Position numbers and translations under genes: made by a program | Assembly: GCF_030052815.1 (NCBI RefSeq) | Contig: NC_079493.1 | Coordinates: 120,305,132-120,369,131, forward strand | From: Hevea brasiliensis | Lineage: Eukaryota; Streptophyta; Magnoliopsida; Malpighiales; Euphorbiaceae | Direction: 5' to 3' | DNA: 64,000 nt | Part shown: piece by piece, positions 22,106 to 34,648 of the stretch | Position numbering within the stretch: position 1 is the first letter of the stretch | Layout: the number at the start of each line of letters is the position of its first letter | The notes under the pieces: generated by a model | Told to the model about the DNA's origin: nothing | The model's input: only the letters and a program-made list of their open reading frames with translations | Database searches by the model: none

Positions 22106-24211
22106 TGTTAGTAATATGCCCTAGAACATATCATTTAGTATGTATCTTGTACATATTTTTATTAATAAAAAGGCATTTCTACTTTTCCATTTACATAATA
22201 TATTTATGTGTAATAGAAAAGGTCCATTGATATTTTGTTAGAAATATTATTCTTAAGTTGTTAAGAATATGAGTGATAATATTTCTAGCATAAAGTATCA
22301 TAAATAGGTTCACAATCGAGGATACTTCATAATAAGGACATGACTTATCCAGAAAGATTGTATTCATGTTTGTTCCCAAGTTATTTATATGAGATATAAA
22401 TAAGATGGAATGGTGAGTCTCATGCCATATAACAAACATGATAGGCACTTATAAATGATAAGTAGGCCGAACCAGTGACACTTATGACAAGCACATGGAG
22501 TTTACTCTTGTCAATGTTTTGTCATAAATCATATCAGTGCATATAATCTTTAGACCTGAGATAGCACAGTTATCTTGTATATAGGTAGTTTGAGTTTGAT
22601 ACTGCTTTCATACTTGTACTGTGTATAGGTATATGGGCATCTGTTGGCTCCTACTAGTTATATATGGAGGTAGGTGTTGATTAAGATGGAATCTGTTCCT
22701 CTAAGTAAATAGAGATAAAATCCTACGTTCATTTAATTGTTCTTGATGTTTCAAGTTCCTGGCCAGGACAGATAGATTTATTCAGAAAAGAGTTTCTGAT
22801 GAGAAAATCTTTTTAATCAAGAACTGGAATTAAAAGAGAACATAATATTCATAGCAAATGGAGTTTGACATAAACCATGACTCCAGCTTGAGTTGGGATT
22901 TTGTAACAGAGAGATTCTAGTGCATGGTAACATATGATTATAGGTTCATTTAAGGTAAACCTTATTACTAATTGGGTGGCCATAGCATGCTATGCTAGGT
23001 GTTAACCATGGTCTATGAGGTGCATAAAATGATTTAGAGAAATCATTTATGGTAAGAAAGAGTTCTGATGATATTAAGATTTGATTTCATGTCTCATTGC
23101 CAATTAGTGATGAGCCTAGTAAGTCACACACATACACAAGTTATCACCTATTTTAAATATGATTTAATTAATTAATTAAAGAGTTTAATTGATTAATTAA
23201 ATAGGTTTGGTTTGCAATTAAATTGCAAAGTCCCTAGCATGACTTGAAACTAAATCTAGATTATTAGATTTTAATAAGTTAAATTTATATTTAAAGTGTT
23301 TAAATATGAATTTAATTAATGAGAGATTAATTAATAGAGATTAATTAATTAATTTATATTTGATATAAATTAATTAGAAGAAGAAAAATAAATATTTTGG
23401 GTTGAGAACTCAAAATTAAGACATAGGGGCATTTTGGTCATTTCACAGTGTGACATGTGGCACCATGAGATGGTGACACATGGGATTACACATAAGCTTG
23501 CCAAATGTTTTTTAATCATGTAAGATGATTAAAATCAAGATTAAATATAGGTTCGACACTTGGCACAATGTGATTGGGTCACTTAAACCTAGAGCTAATC
23601 AAAGGGTGACATGTGGCAAGGGTTTAATGTGTTAACCTAGCTATTTAAGTGTTGTTATGAAAAGAAAAACAACCAGCAGCCACTCCTCTCCTTTGTCATG
23701 CCATTTTGAGGCTTTTCATCTATTCTTCTTCATCTCTCATCAATTCAAAGAGATTAGCCATCAATCTCTTGAATTAAGAACACTAGAAATTGTTTCTAGT
23801 GTCCTGTTTACATCTCTAATCTCTTAAAAGGTAGAACTTGAATTTCTAATTAATAGAAAAAGCTTTAGAAGCTGTTCAAGGGCTGCCATAGGTGTTCTTG
23901 GTGTGGACAAGCTAGAGGGACAACATCTGGTGTCCTGAAGATGAATCTCAAAGGCGTAGACACGCTGCAGTGCATCAACAGGTTAGTGTAATCATTCTTG
24001 ATTTAATCTAGGGTTCTAAAATTAATCTGATTAATTTTAAAATCTTAAATGGCAAATACAGATCCAAAAACATATTAAAAGAGTTTTAATATGTTGTTTA
24101 TCATTGAAATCATATAGATAAAAATAAATCTTGCATGATGCATGTGACCCTAGGTGTAAATTTTTGAATTCAATGGTATAAACTTGTGTTTTTCACGCTT
24201 CCATTCCTTCA
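22106..24211 (+). repeat. 5' LTR of the Angela element
   Basis: The LTR runs from TGTTAGTAATATGCC to TTCCATTCCTTCA, 2106 bases. A TATTTAAG box lies near 23643 in the LTR. Small ORFs such as 22191-22448 on the minus strand recur in the other LTR only because the LTRs are copies. Confidence 0.93.
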
Positions 24212-24213
24212 AT

Positions 24214-24225
24214 TGGTATCAGAGC
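24214..24225 (+). other. Primer binding site of the Angela element
   Basis: TGGTATCAGAGC follows the LTR end after two bases and matches initiator methionine tRNA. Confidence 0.92.
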
Positions 24226-26090
24226 CACTATATTTGCCATTTAGATTGATGTTTATATGATTTAATTGTGTGTTTGATCATAAGATGAAAAGTTCATTGC
24301 TGGTTGCAAAGCCAAGGTGGCGGCACAAATGATGAACACCATGGTGCCCATGGTTGATACACCACAATGGTGTGCAAAGGTAAATAGATGGTGAATGTGC
24401 AATTGTTGTATGATCTAAGATCCATTTTATGTCTAATTAAATTGTTTAATTAGAATTTTTATCACACAATTAAATTATGATTCAAATCAGAATTTTAAAA
24501 ATTGTTTGAATGTGATTAAAATCTGAATTTTAAAAGTTGTTTGAATGTGATTCAAATATGAATTTTTAAAGTTGTTTGAATCATATTTAAATCTGATTTT
24601 TTAAAATTGATTGAATAAAATTCAGATCTGATTTTTTAAAAAATGTTTGAATGTGATTCAAATCTGATTTTTTAAAAAATGTTTGAATGTGATTCAAATC
24701 TGAATTTTTAAAGTTGTTTGAATGTGATTCAAATCTGAATTTTTAAATTTGTTTGAATGAGATTCAAATCTGAATTTTTAAATTTATTTGAATCATATTC
24801 AAATCTGGATTTTTAAGTTGAATATGAGATATTCAATTTAATTTAAGTATGTATGTTTTATTTAATTGTTAAATAGTGATATGCATGATGGATGATCATG
24901 GACTATAAAAGACCAATGTGATTGGATTTATTTCTTTTATGTTTCTTTGGGATTGTAAATTAATTAATTTATTTTAATTTATTTTGGGCATGTATTATTA
25001 AGTTTATAATAATTTTTGGGTTGTAATTTCATTTATTTAAGTTCTTGTAAATTCGCCTTGGTATGCTAAGGATTACTATGTAATATTGGATTGCAAGAAG
25101 TTCAAGGAAGTCAAGAGCATTGGTGGGACTAGTGGAAGGAATTCAAGATCAAGTGTTGATTATGTACTCCTTCAGCAACTCTTGTAAAATGAATGAATGA
25201 AATGCACCTAGGAATGTCCTGATTCAATTCTTAGTGGCTCAGAATTGAATCCCTTAGAAAGTTCATGATCATACCATATTTACTGCTTATCCATGAATGC
25301 ATGAGATGTATGGGAATGTATGCAATTATATGATATATGCATGCTAAATGGATAATGTGCAAAGTGAGACCTTAATAGTAATTAGAATGACCATAAAATC
25401 TTCCAAACAAATGATTAAGTTGGAAATGCTATAATTAAAGTAATTATAACATAGGCCCTCCATTGGGGCAATTATTTTAAGAAATTTTAAATAGTTGCAT
25501 AAGATGTAATTAATTTAAGAGATTTTCTTAAGAATAATTGTTAAGCATGAGATGTTGTAAATATATAAATGGTTTGGTGGCCAATATTGGATGTACCTGA
25601 GGACATTAAAATTATTTACATAATTACTGGCTCAATGGGATCAACTTAACTAATGCAAGATAAGTCAATAATGGATGTACCTGAGATTTTGACTATTAGG
25701 GGCTAGGTAAAGGATTGAACCTCACATGAGATGTGATGGGCAAGGAGTTGCTCACTTATAGTTTATTGTAATTCCAATAATGGATGTACCTGAGGATGAT
25801 CAATAGAATTATAAGAATTCAATCACCCACTAGAAATCTATCCAACTAGGATTTCCGTTTTCTACTTTGGAAGTGTAGGATTCGCTAAGTTAGTGGGAGG
25901 ACCAATTTGATTAAAAGACCATAATCATTTTGGTTAATTACATGATACATTTACTAATTAATCTGGTTATTTTCTTCAGTTAATTTTATGATAAAAATTA
26001 GCACAAAAAAACCACAAGCATCCAATATCCATGAAATCATACTTGATCGCAATAGGTTGACAGACCTAATCATGCGATTGGCTAAGAAAT
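24226..26090 (+). other. Leader of the Angela element with a 35-bp array
   Basis: No gene is seen until gag. Between about 24468 and 24825 a degenerate 35-37-base repeat (GTTTGAATGTGATTCAAATC) occurs nine to ten times. The phrase AATGGATGTACCTGAG or a close variant recurs near 25583, 25670 and 25780. The end of the stretch (about 26010-26090) matches the start of gag but carries small deletions, and no ATG stands at the expected place. Confidence 0.7.
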
Positions 26091-29000
26091 TTGAAACTTG
26101 TCCTGAACCTTGAACATATAGGATATGTTCTAGATTCAAATGTTCCTGGTCCCTTACCTCCAGAGGCCACTCAAGAGGAACATGAAACTTTGGACAAGTG
26201 GAAGGAGCATGATATGAGAGCTAAGTGTTACATGCTTGCTTCCATGAGTAATGAGTTACAGAAGCAGCATGAGAACATGTTGAGTGCGAGTGAGATCCTC
26301 CTTCACCTACAAGAGTTGTATGGTGAGCACAGCAGGAATGCTAGGTATGAGATATCTAGACAGCTATTCCGTATGAGGATGTCTGAGGGACAGAATGTTG
26401 TGGATCATGTCCACAAGATGATTCGGCTGATTGAGTAGTTGGAACATCTTGATTTCAACATGGATTTCCAACTACAAATGGATTTGATCCTTCAGTCCCT
26501 TCCTGAGTCTTTTGGGAATTTTGTGACAAATTTCCATATGACTAAACACGAATGCACCTTAGCTGGTTTACTCAACATGCTGGTTATTGCCCAAAAGAAT
26601 ATGCCAGGCAATAAAGGAAAAGAGGTAGCTTTGATTGCATCTTCTTCTGCTGGAAAGTCCAATAAGAAGAAGGGCAATAAGAAAAAGAAACCTCAGATTC
26701 CTGGTCCTTCCAAGAAAATAGCTAAACAGAAAAGGAAGACTAAAGCTGATGAAGGCAAAGGAAAGTGTTTCCACTGCCAAAAGGATGGGCACTGGAAAAG
26801 GAACTGCCCAGTGTATCTTGCTTCTCTGAAGGACAAGAAGGATACACCTTCAGAAGGTATGTCCATATCTTGTTATTTAGATTCTGATGATACTCATAGT
26901 TCATCTACAGCTTGGGTTTTTGATACTGGTGCCAGTTCTCACATTTCTAATGATATGCAGGAACTAGCAAATAGTAGTAGCTTGCGTTCTCAAGATATTA
27001 GAGTCCGGATTGGCAATGGCTCAACTGTTGAAGCTTTAGCCATAGGATCTAAATCTTTTTACATGTTTGGACATGTTTTGTGTTTGGATAATATTTTATA
27101 TGTACCTGATGCTTTTAAGAACATCATTTCTATATCTAGTTTGACTAGAAACGGTTATGAATTTCAGTTCACAGATGATGTTTGCAATATTTATTTTGGA
27201 AATAAATATGTTGGTTCAGGTTATATGAATAATGGTCTTTATTATTTGGATAATAATGACAAACACAAATTGAATGCAAGTGATCTAAAAGAATGTAATG
27301 CCATGGTGAAAACCAACTCAAGTTCAAAATATATTTGGCACTTAAGGTTATGTCATGTTGCAGAAGATAGGATTGCAAAACTGGAGAAAATGGGGATTCT
27401 ATCCTCATTGCGCTTTGAGCCTACTCCAACTTGTGAATCTTTCCTTTAGGGCAAAATGACTAGGTCACCCTTTGTTGGACAAGGGCAAAGAGCTGAAAAT
27501 ATTTTGGAGCTAATATATAGTGATGTATATGGTCCATTTAAAGAAATGGCTAGAGGGGGCTTTCATTATTTTATTACCTTTACTGATGATAAATCAAGGT
27601 TTGGGTATTTGTATTTGATGAAATACAAACATGAATCTTTTGAAAAGTTCAAAGAATTTAAATCTGAAGTAGAAAATCAAACAGGAAAGAGTATTAAAGC
27701 TCTTCAATCAGATCGTGAAGATGAATATTTGAGTACTGAATTTGATGAATACTTGAGAGAGCATGGCATTGTTTCTCAGCTAACTCCTCCAGGAATGCCA
27801 CAACTGAATGGTGTATCTGAAAGGAGAAATCGTACCCTATTGGATATGGTACGTAGTATGATGAGCTATACTGATATGCCAATCTTCTTTTGGGGATTTG
27901 CATTAGAATCAGCTTTGTATATTCTGAATAGGATTCCATCAAAATCAGTTTCTTCCACACCTTATGAGATATGGTATGGAAGAAAACCAAGTCTTAAGCA
28001 TATTAAGATTTGGGGTTGTCTAGCTTATATCAAAAAGCTGAACACCGATAAATTGGAGACCAGATCAGAAAAAGGTCGATTTGTTGGATATCCAAAAGAT
28101 AGTTTTGGATATTATTTTTATTTGCCTACTTCACAAAAGGTTGTGATAAGTAGAGATGCCACATTTCTTGAACAACAGTTTGTTCAAGAAGGAGGCAAAG
28201 GAAGGCAAATAGAGTTAGAATTGGAGAATTCTGACCAACCAACAGATCAGATGGATATAGATCCATCTAGTCAACCTATACCCATTGATGAAACATCTAC
28301 AGCTATTCCTCGTAGAACAACCAGGGTATCTCACCCACCAGTGAGATACGGTTTTCTTCATGAAGAAGAACAAGAGTTGTCTACTCATGAAGAAGTAGAT
28401 CATGGAGATGATCCACTTACTTATGAAGAAGCTATATTAGATATAGACTCTTCAAAATGGATTGATGCTATGAAATCTGAGATTGATTCCATGTATAAAA
28501 ATCAAGTTTGGGATCTTGTTGACCCACCTGAAGGTATTGTACCTATAGGGAACAAATGGGTTTTCAAGAAGAAAATTGGTTCTGATGGAAAAGTAGAGAC
28601 CTATAAGGCAAGGCTAGTAGCGAAAGGGTTTCGCCAAAGGCAAGGAATCGACTATGAGGAGACTTTCTCGCTTGTTGCCATGCTTAAATCAATTAGGATT
28701 TTATTAGCAATAGCTGCATACTATAATTATGAGATTTGGCAGATGGATGTCAAAACAGCTTTTCTCAATGGATACATTGAAGAAAACATTTTCATGGAAC
28801 AACCTAGGGGTTTTGAATCCCAAGATGGTTCCAAAGTATGCAAGCTAAAGCGATCCATTTATGGGTTGAAACAAGCTTCGAGGAGTTGGAACATCCGTTT
28901 TGATGAAGCCATTAAATCCTTTGGTTTTATAAAAAATGAGGATGAGCCATGTGTATATAAGAAGGTTAGTGACAGTGCTATCACTTTCCTTGTCTTATAT

Positions 29001-29690
29001 GTGGATGACATACTGTTGATGGGTAATAACACAGGTATGTTGACGACTATAAAGGTATGGTTGTCAAATACATTCTCCATGAAAGACTTAGGGGAGGTAA
29101 CCTATATTCTTGGGATTCGCATCTATAGAGATAGAGCGAAAAGAATAATTGATTTATCTCAAAGTCTATACTTGGAAAAGGTGTTAAAAGAGGTTTAACA
29201 TGCTTGATTCCAAGAGACGATTGTTACCAGTGAGACATGGTATCCACCTTTCTAAAGAGATGTCTCCAAAGACACCTGAAGAAAGAGATAAGATGGCCAG
29301 GATTCCATATGCCTCAGCTATTGGAAGTTTAATGTATGCAATGTTGTGTACTAGGCCGGATATCGCATATGCTGTTAGTTTAACTAGCAGGTATCAATCC
29401 AATCGAGTTTGGAACCTTTGGATAGTATCAAGAATATCCTTAAGTACTTGAGAAGAACTAAGGATATATTTTTGATTTATGGAGGTGGAGACTTGCAATT
29501 GGATGGTTATACTGATTCTGATTTCCAATCAGATATCGATGATAGAAAGTCTACCTCTGGATATGTGTTCATTTGTAATGGAGGTGGAGTCAGTTGGAAG
29601 AGTTCCAAACAGAGCACGACTACAGATTCCACTACAGAGGCTGAGTATATTGCTCGCAGATCTTTGCAAAGGAAGTTGTTTGGATAAAGA
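26091..29690 (+). pseudogene. gag-pol: Angela gag-pol polyprotein, decayed
   Basis: Copia order is clear: gag (about 26010-26760), zinc knuckle CFHCQKDGHWKRNC near 26767, protease WVFDTGASSH near 26914, integrase zinc region (HLRLCH near 27340), integrase core (DVYGPF near 27525; the second Asp in SDRED, usually SDRGGE, near 27710; Glu in NGVSERRNRT near 27815), RT (YVDDILLMG near 29000) and RNase H (YTDSDF near 29509, TTEAEYIA near 29633). Breaks: TAG at 26436-26438 and 27447-27449, a frameshift with TAA at 29196-29198, another near 29400, and many stops after 29690. Gag, integrase and RT blocks stay long and alignable, so decay is recent, but no functional polyprotein is possible. Confidence 0.93.
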
Positions 29691-29980
29691 AGTTCGTGAT
29701 GTAACTTACATGAGTTCCTTCCATTGAGTCAGCGGTTCCACTACCTTGTGACAATAATGGAGCGATCATCTGAGCTAAGGAACCAAGGTCTCACTAGAAA
29801 TCCAAACACATAGAAAGGCGCTACCACATTATCGGAGAAATAGTTGGGCGGCGATGTAGCCATGCAGAAAAATAGCATCAGCTGAAAATCCAGCTGATCC
29901 ATTCACTAAGCCTATGTCACAGACTCAGTTAGACCGACATCTTGAGAAGATAGGTCTAAGATATTGTAATGAATGGCTCT

Positions 29981-29996
29981 AGTGCTAGTGGGAGAT
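29981..29996 (+). other. Polypurine tract of the Angela element
   Basis: AGTGCTAGTGGGAGAT lies directly before the 3' LTR. GTGGGAGA-type tracts are usual in copia elements. Confidence 0.75.
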
Positions 29997-32088
29997 TATT
30001 AGTAGTATGCCTTAAAGCATATCATTTAGTATGTATTTTGTACATATTTTTATTAATAAAAAGGCATTTCTACTTTTCCATTTACATAATATATTTATGT
30101 GTAATAGAAAAGGTCCATTGATATTTTGTTAGAAATATTATTCTTAAGTTGTTAAGAATATGAGTGACAATATTTCTAGCACAAAGTATCATAAATAGGT
30201 TCACAATCGAGGATACTTTATAATAAGGACATGACTTATCCAGAAAGATTGTATTCATGTTTGTTCCCAAGTTATTTATATGAGATATAAATAAGATAGA
30301 ATGGTGAGTCTTATGCCATATAACAAACATGATAGGCACTTATAAATGATAAGTAGGCCGAACCAGTGACACTTATGACAAGCACATGGAGTTTACTCTT
30401 GTCAATGTTTTGTCATAAATCATATCAGTGCATATAATCTTTAGACACGAGATAGCCTGATTATCTTGTATATAGGTAGTTTGAGTTTTATACTGCTTTC
30501 ATACTTGTACTGTGTATGGGTATATGGGCATCTGTTGGCTCCTACTAGTTATTTATGGAGGTAGGTGTTGATCAAGATGGAATCTGTTCCTCTAAGTAAA
30601 TAGAGATAAAATCCTATGTTCATTTAATTGTTCTTGATGTTTCAAGTTCCTAGCCAGGACAGATAGATTTATTCAGAAAAGAGTTTCTGATGAGAAAATC
30701 TTTATAATCAAGAACTGGAATTAAAAGAGAACATAATATTCATAGCAAATGGAGTTTGACATAAACCATGACTCCAGCTTGAGTTGGGATTTTGTAACAG
30801 AGAGATTCTAGTGCATGGTAACATATGATTATAGGTTCATTTAAGGTAAACCTTATTACTAATTAGGTGGCCATGGCATGCTATGCTAAGTGTTAACCAT
30901 GGTCTATGAGGTGCATAAAATGATTTAGAGAAATCATTTATGGTAAGAAAGAGTTCTGATGATATTAAGAGTTGATATCATGTCTCATTGCCAATTAGTG
31001 ATGAGCCTAGTAAGTCACACACATACATAAGTTATCACCTATTTTAAATATGATTTAATTAATTAATTAAAGAGTTTAATTGATTAATTAAATAGGTTTG
31101 GTTTGCAATTAAATTGCAAAGTCCCTAGCATGACTTGAAACCAAATCTAGATTATTGGATTTTAATAAGTTAAATTTATATTTAAAGTGTTTAAATATGA
31201 ATTTAATTAATGAGAGATTAATTAATTAATTTATATTTGATATAAATTAATTAGAAGAAGAGAAATAAATATTTTGGGTTGAGAACTCAAAATTAAGACA
31301 CAGGGGCATTTTAGTCATTTCACAGTGTGACACGTGGCACCATGAGATGGTGACACATGGGATTACACATAAGCTTGCCAAATGTTTTTTAATCATGTAA
31401 GATGATTAAAATCAAGATTAAATATAGGTTTGACACTTGGCACAATGTGATTGGGTCGCTTAAACCTAGAGCTAATCAAAAGGTGACATGTGGCAAGGGT
31501 TTAATGTATTAACCTAGCTATTTAAGTGTTGTTATGAAAAGAAAAACAACCAGAAGCCACTGCTCTCCTTTGTCACGCCATTTTGAGGCTTTTCATCTAT
31601 TCTTCTTCATCTCTCATCAATTCAAAGAGATTAGCCACCAATCTCTTGAATTAAGAACACTAGAAATTGTTTCTAGTGTCCTGTTTATATCTCTAATCTC
31701 TTAAAAGGCAGAACTTGATTTTCTAATTAATAGAAAAAGCTTTAGAAGCTGTTTAAGGGCTTCCATAGGTGTTCTTGGTGTGGACAAGCTAGAGGGACAA
31801 CATCTGGTGTCCTGAAGACGAATCTCAAAGGCATAAACACACTGCAGTGCATCAAGAGGTTAGTGTAATCGTTCTTGATTTAATCTAGGGTTCTAAAATT
31901 AATCTGATTAATTTTAAAATCTTAAATGGTAAATACAGATCCAAAAACATATTAAAAGAGTTTTAATATGTTGTTTATCATTGAAATCATATAGATAAAA
32001 ATAAATCTTGCATGATGCATGTGACCCTAGGTGTAAATTTTTGAATTCAATGGTATAAACTTGTGTTTTTCAGACTTTCGTTCCTTCA
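29997..32088 (+). repeat. 3' LTR of the Angela element
   Basis: It pairs with 22106-24211. Its first bases are TATTAGTAG rather than TGTTAGTAA, so the terminal TG has mutated to TA. It ends TTCCTTCA at 32088. Confidence 0.92.
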
Positions 32089-33273
32089 GTTGATAACTAT
32101 GATTTTGAGGTTGAAAGACCTAGGAGGGGTAGGTATGAGAGAAGAGCTGAAGATAGGAGGAATGGGGATACGAGGATAAGAAGAGAGGGAAGAGAGGAAA
32201 GAGAGAGGAATAGGGTAGATGACAATATCAAAAGTATTAAAATGAGCATCCCTTCTTTCCAAGGAAAAAATGATCCGGATGTGTATCTAGAATGGGAAAG
32301 GAAGGTAGAAGCTGTCTTTGATTGTCATCACTATTCAGAGGAGAAGAAAGTAAAGTTAGCAGCAGTAGAATTTACTGATTATGCTTTGGTATGGTGGGAT
32401 CAAGTGTTGATTAGTAGAAGGAGAAATTATGAGCAATCAATTGCAACCTGGGGTGAGATGAAAACTATAATGAGGAAGAGATTTGTTCCTAGTCATTACT
32501 ATAGAGAGCTACATCAGAGGTTACAAACATTGACTCAAGGTTCTAAAAGTGTTGAAGATTATCATAAAGAAATGGAAATTGCTATGATTAGAGCAAATGT
32601 GGAGGAGGATAGAGAAGCCACCATGGCTAGATCTTGAATGGGCTAAACAAGGAGATTGCTCATATTGTTGAGTTACAACACTATGTTGAGTTGGAGGATA
32701 TGGTCCACATGGCTATGAAGGTAGAAAGGCAACTTAAAAGCAAGTCAAAATTTGGAGGAAATGCAGGTACTTCTTCATCTTGGAAGTCTAACTGGAAGAA
32801 GGAGGATAGGGAAAATGTTGTTAGCAAATATAAGAAAAATGAGGAAAAGGAAAAGAAGGTGGAGAAGAAATTTGTAGAAAGTAAAGAAAAGGAGGTTGCA
32901 ACTACTACCCGAAATAGAGATGTGAAGTGTTTTAGGTGTTTGGGCAGTGGACACATAGCTTCTCAATGCCCTAACAAGAGGGTCATGGTCATGAGAGAAA
33001 ATGGTGAGATAGAAAAGGAGGAGGAAATTATGAGTGATTCCACATCTTCAGGGGAGGAGGATGTAGAGGTAGAATATGCTGCTGAAGGAAGTGCTCTAGT
33101 GATTATGAGAGCATTAAATACTCAAGTAAAGGAGGATGTTGGTGATAAATTGCAAAGAGAAACAATTTTCCATATAAGGTGTCTTATCCAAGACAAAGCT
33201 TGTAGTGTCATCATTGATGGGGGAAGTTGTGCCAATGTTGCTAGTACTATTTTGGTGCAGAGATTAGGGTTGA
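32089..33273 (+). pseudogene. gag-pol: CRM gag to protease segment
   Basis: This continues gag after Angela. The conserved block [19 protein letters not shown] starts near 32245, with [11 protein letters not shown] and [12 protein letters not shown] following. A one-base loss near 32630 shifts the frame (stop at 32635-32637), and the next frame carries on through HYVELEDMVHMAMKVERQL, a Lys-rich linker, zinc knuckle CFRCLGSGHIASQC (near 32928) and the protease start with IIDGGS (near 33212). The solo LTR at 33274 cuts it after RLGL; it resumes at 37531. Confidence 0.9.
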
Positions 33274-34556
33274 TGTAACACCCCTCACCCGACTACAGTG
33301 TAGCCGAGCGAAGTGTGTCACACTCGGTGCCGAAGCACCCTATCATGTCTTACTTTATTATTTTAATAATTTGATCTTGTTATATTTTTAATATCAATTA
33401 TTTTTCGATGGAGAAACCAACGGAGTTTCCCCTATTTTATTATCGTTTGGCGTATTTCAATATTCACCTGTTTGAAATTCAATAATATTTTCAAAATAAA
33501 ATCTTATCCTTGCTAATCATAATGATCTCATCAATCATTCCCATAATTTTCTCATATTTCAAATCTCATCCATACATTTCAATTTCATAATCATTTCCAT
33601 ACATTTCCATTCACACTCAATTCATATGTAAACATTCTCAAATTACATAAGCAAAATTTTCAAATTTCCTTAATTTACATAATTTACAAAATAATTACAA
33701 AATTTCATAATTTACATGATATATAAATTAATTACATATGAAAAAGCTAATTAATTAATTTACATCACATTGCTATTAATTACTTGTTCATAATATACAT
33801 TACAATACAATTTCTAAGCATTTTATACAAAATATAAAATATGATCTATATGGGCCCTATCTACATGCATTGCTGAGGAGGTGACAACCTTGAATACTTC
33901 AGACACTTCTGCAGATCTGGACTCCAAAAATCTTAGTCAAAGTACCTGCGCGAGGAAACAAATCCATCGCGCTAAGCATTGCTGCTTAGTGGTGCAATAA
34001 TAGAACAAGAAAATAATATACAAATAAAGAAAGAACGAAGCATAATTTGAATATTTAAGAATCAATTTAATTTAATACAATGTGTCTAATATTAATTATC
34101 TTTTGTTCTAATTTGTTCCTCCTTGGAAGCATTTAATTCTGAAATTCACAGTGATAATGTACAATATACAGAATTAATAAAAATGCTCAGTTTATATTCA
34201 TATGGCAATAGAAGGTACATTTAAAACATGTAGTTAAGTTATACCTATTTTTGCAACTCTTTTATCATTTTACTTAACAATTTTTTTATGTGGTTTGGAT
34301 CATTTCATAATTCTAACTAATTCTTTTGAAGTCTTATTAACTCATTTATTTGATTTCTAATATTTTTAATTGCTACTATTCTTAACTTATCTCAATAAAT
34401 TTCACTGCCCAAGTAACCTATGACAGGCTGACTAAACTGGATAAGGGGTCGTTGGCACTGGACACCGCGGTGCCTCGGGCCGTCATACCATGGGACGCGG
34501 AACGTCAACCACGTACGCAGTCAGTATGGCTAAAAGCCATGATAACACATAATCGG

Positions 34557-34648
34557 GCATAAAAGCCATGAATGTTGGCATAAAGCCATGGATGCGGGCA
34601 TGAAGCCATGAATACAGGCATAGAGCCATGAATACAGGCATAAAGCCT
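34557..34648 (-). repeat. 20-bp tandem repeat in the solo LTR, five copies
   Basis: GGCATAAAGCCATGAATAC-like units are repeated about five times with small changes. A short minus-strand ORF over them is a by-product. Confidence 0.85.

Larger units (their letters stand above)
22106..32088 (+). mobile_element. Angela-type Ty1/copia retrotransposon, complete
   Basis: Paired LTRs 22106-24211 and 29997-32088 flank a primer site, gag-pol and a polypurine tract, total 9983 bases. The duplications are GTTGA at 22101-22105 and 32089-32093. The LTR start TGTTAGTAATATGCCCTA resembles Angela/BARE-type LTRs, and the integrase and RT motifs fit that lineage. LTRs differ by roughly 3% over the part I compared. 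Confidence 0.93.
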
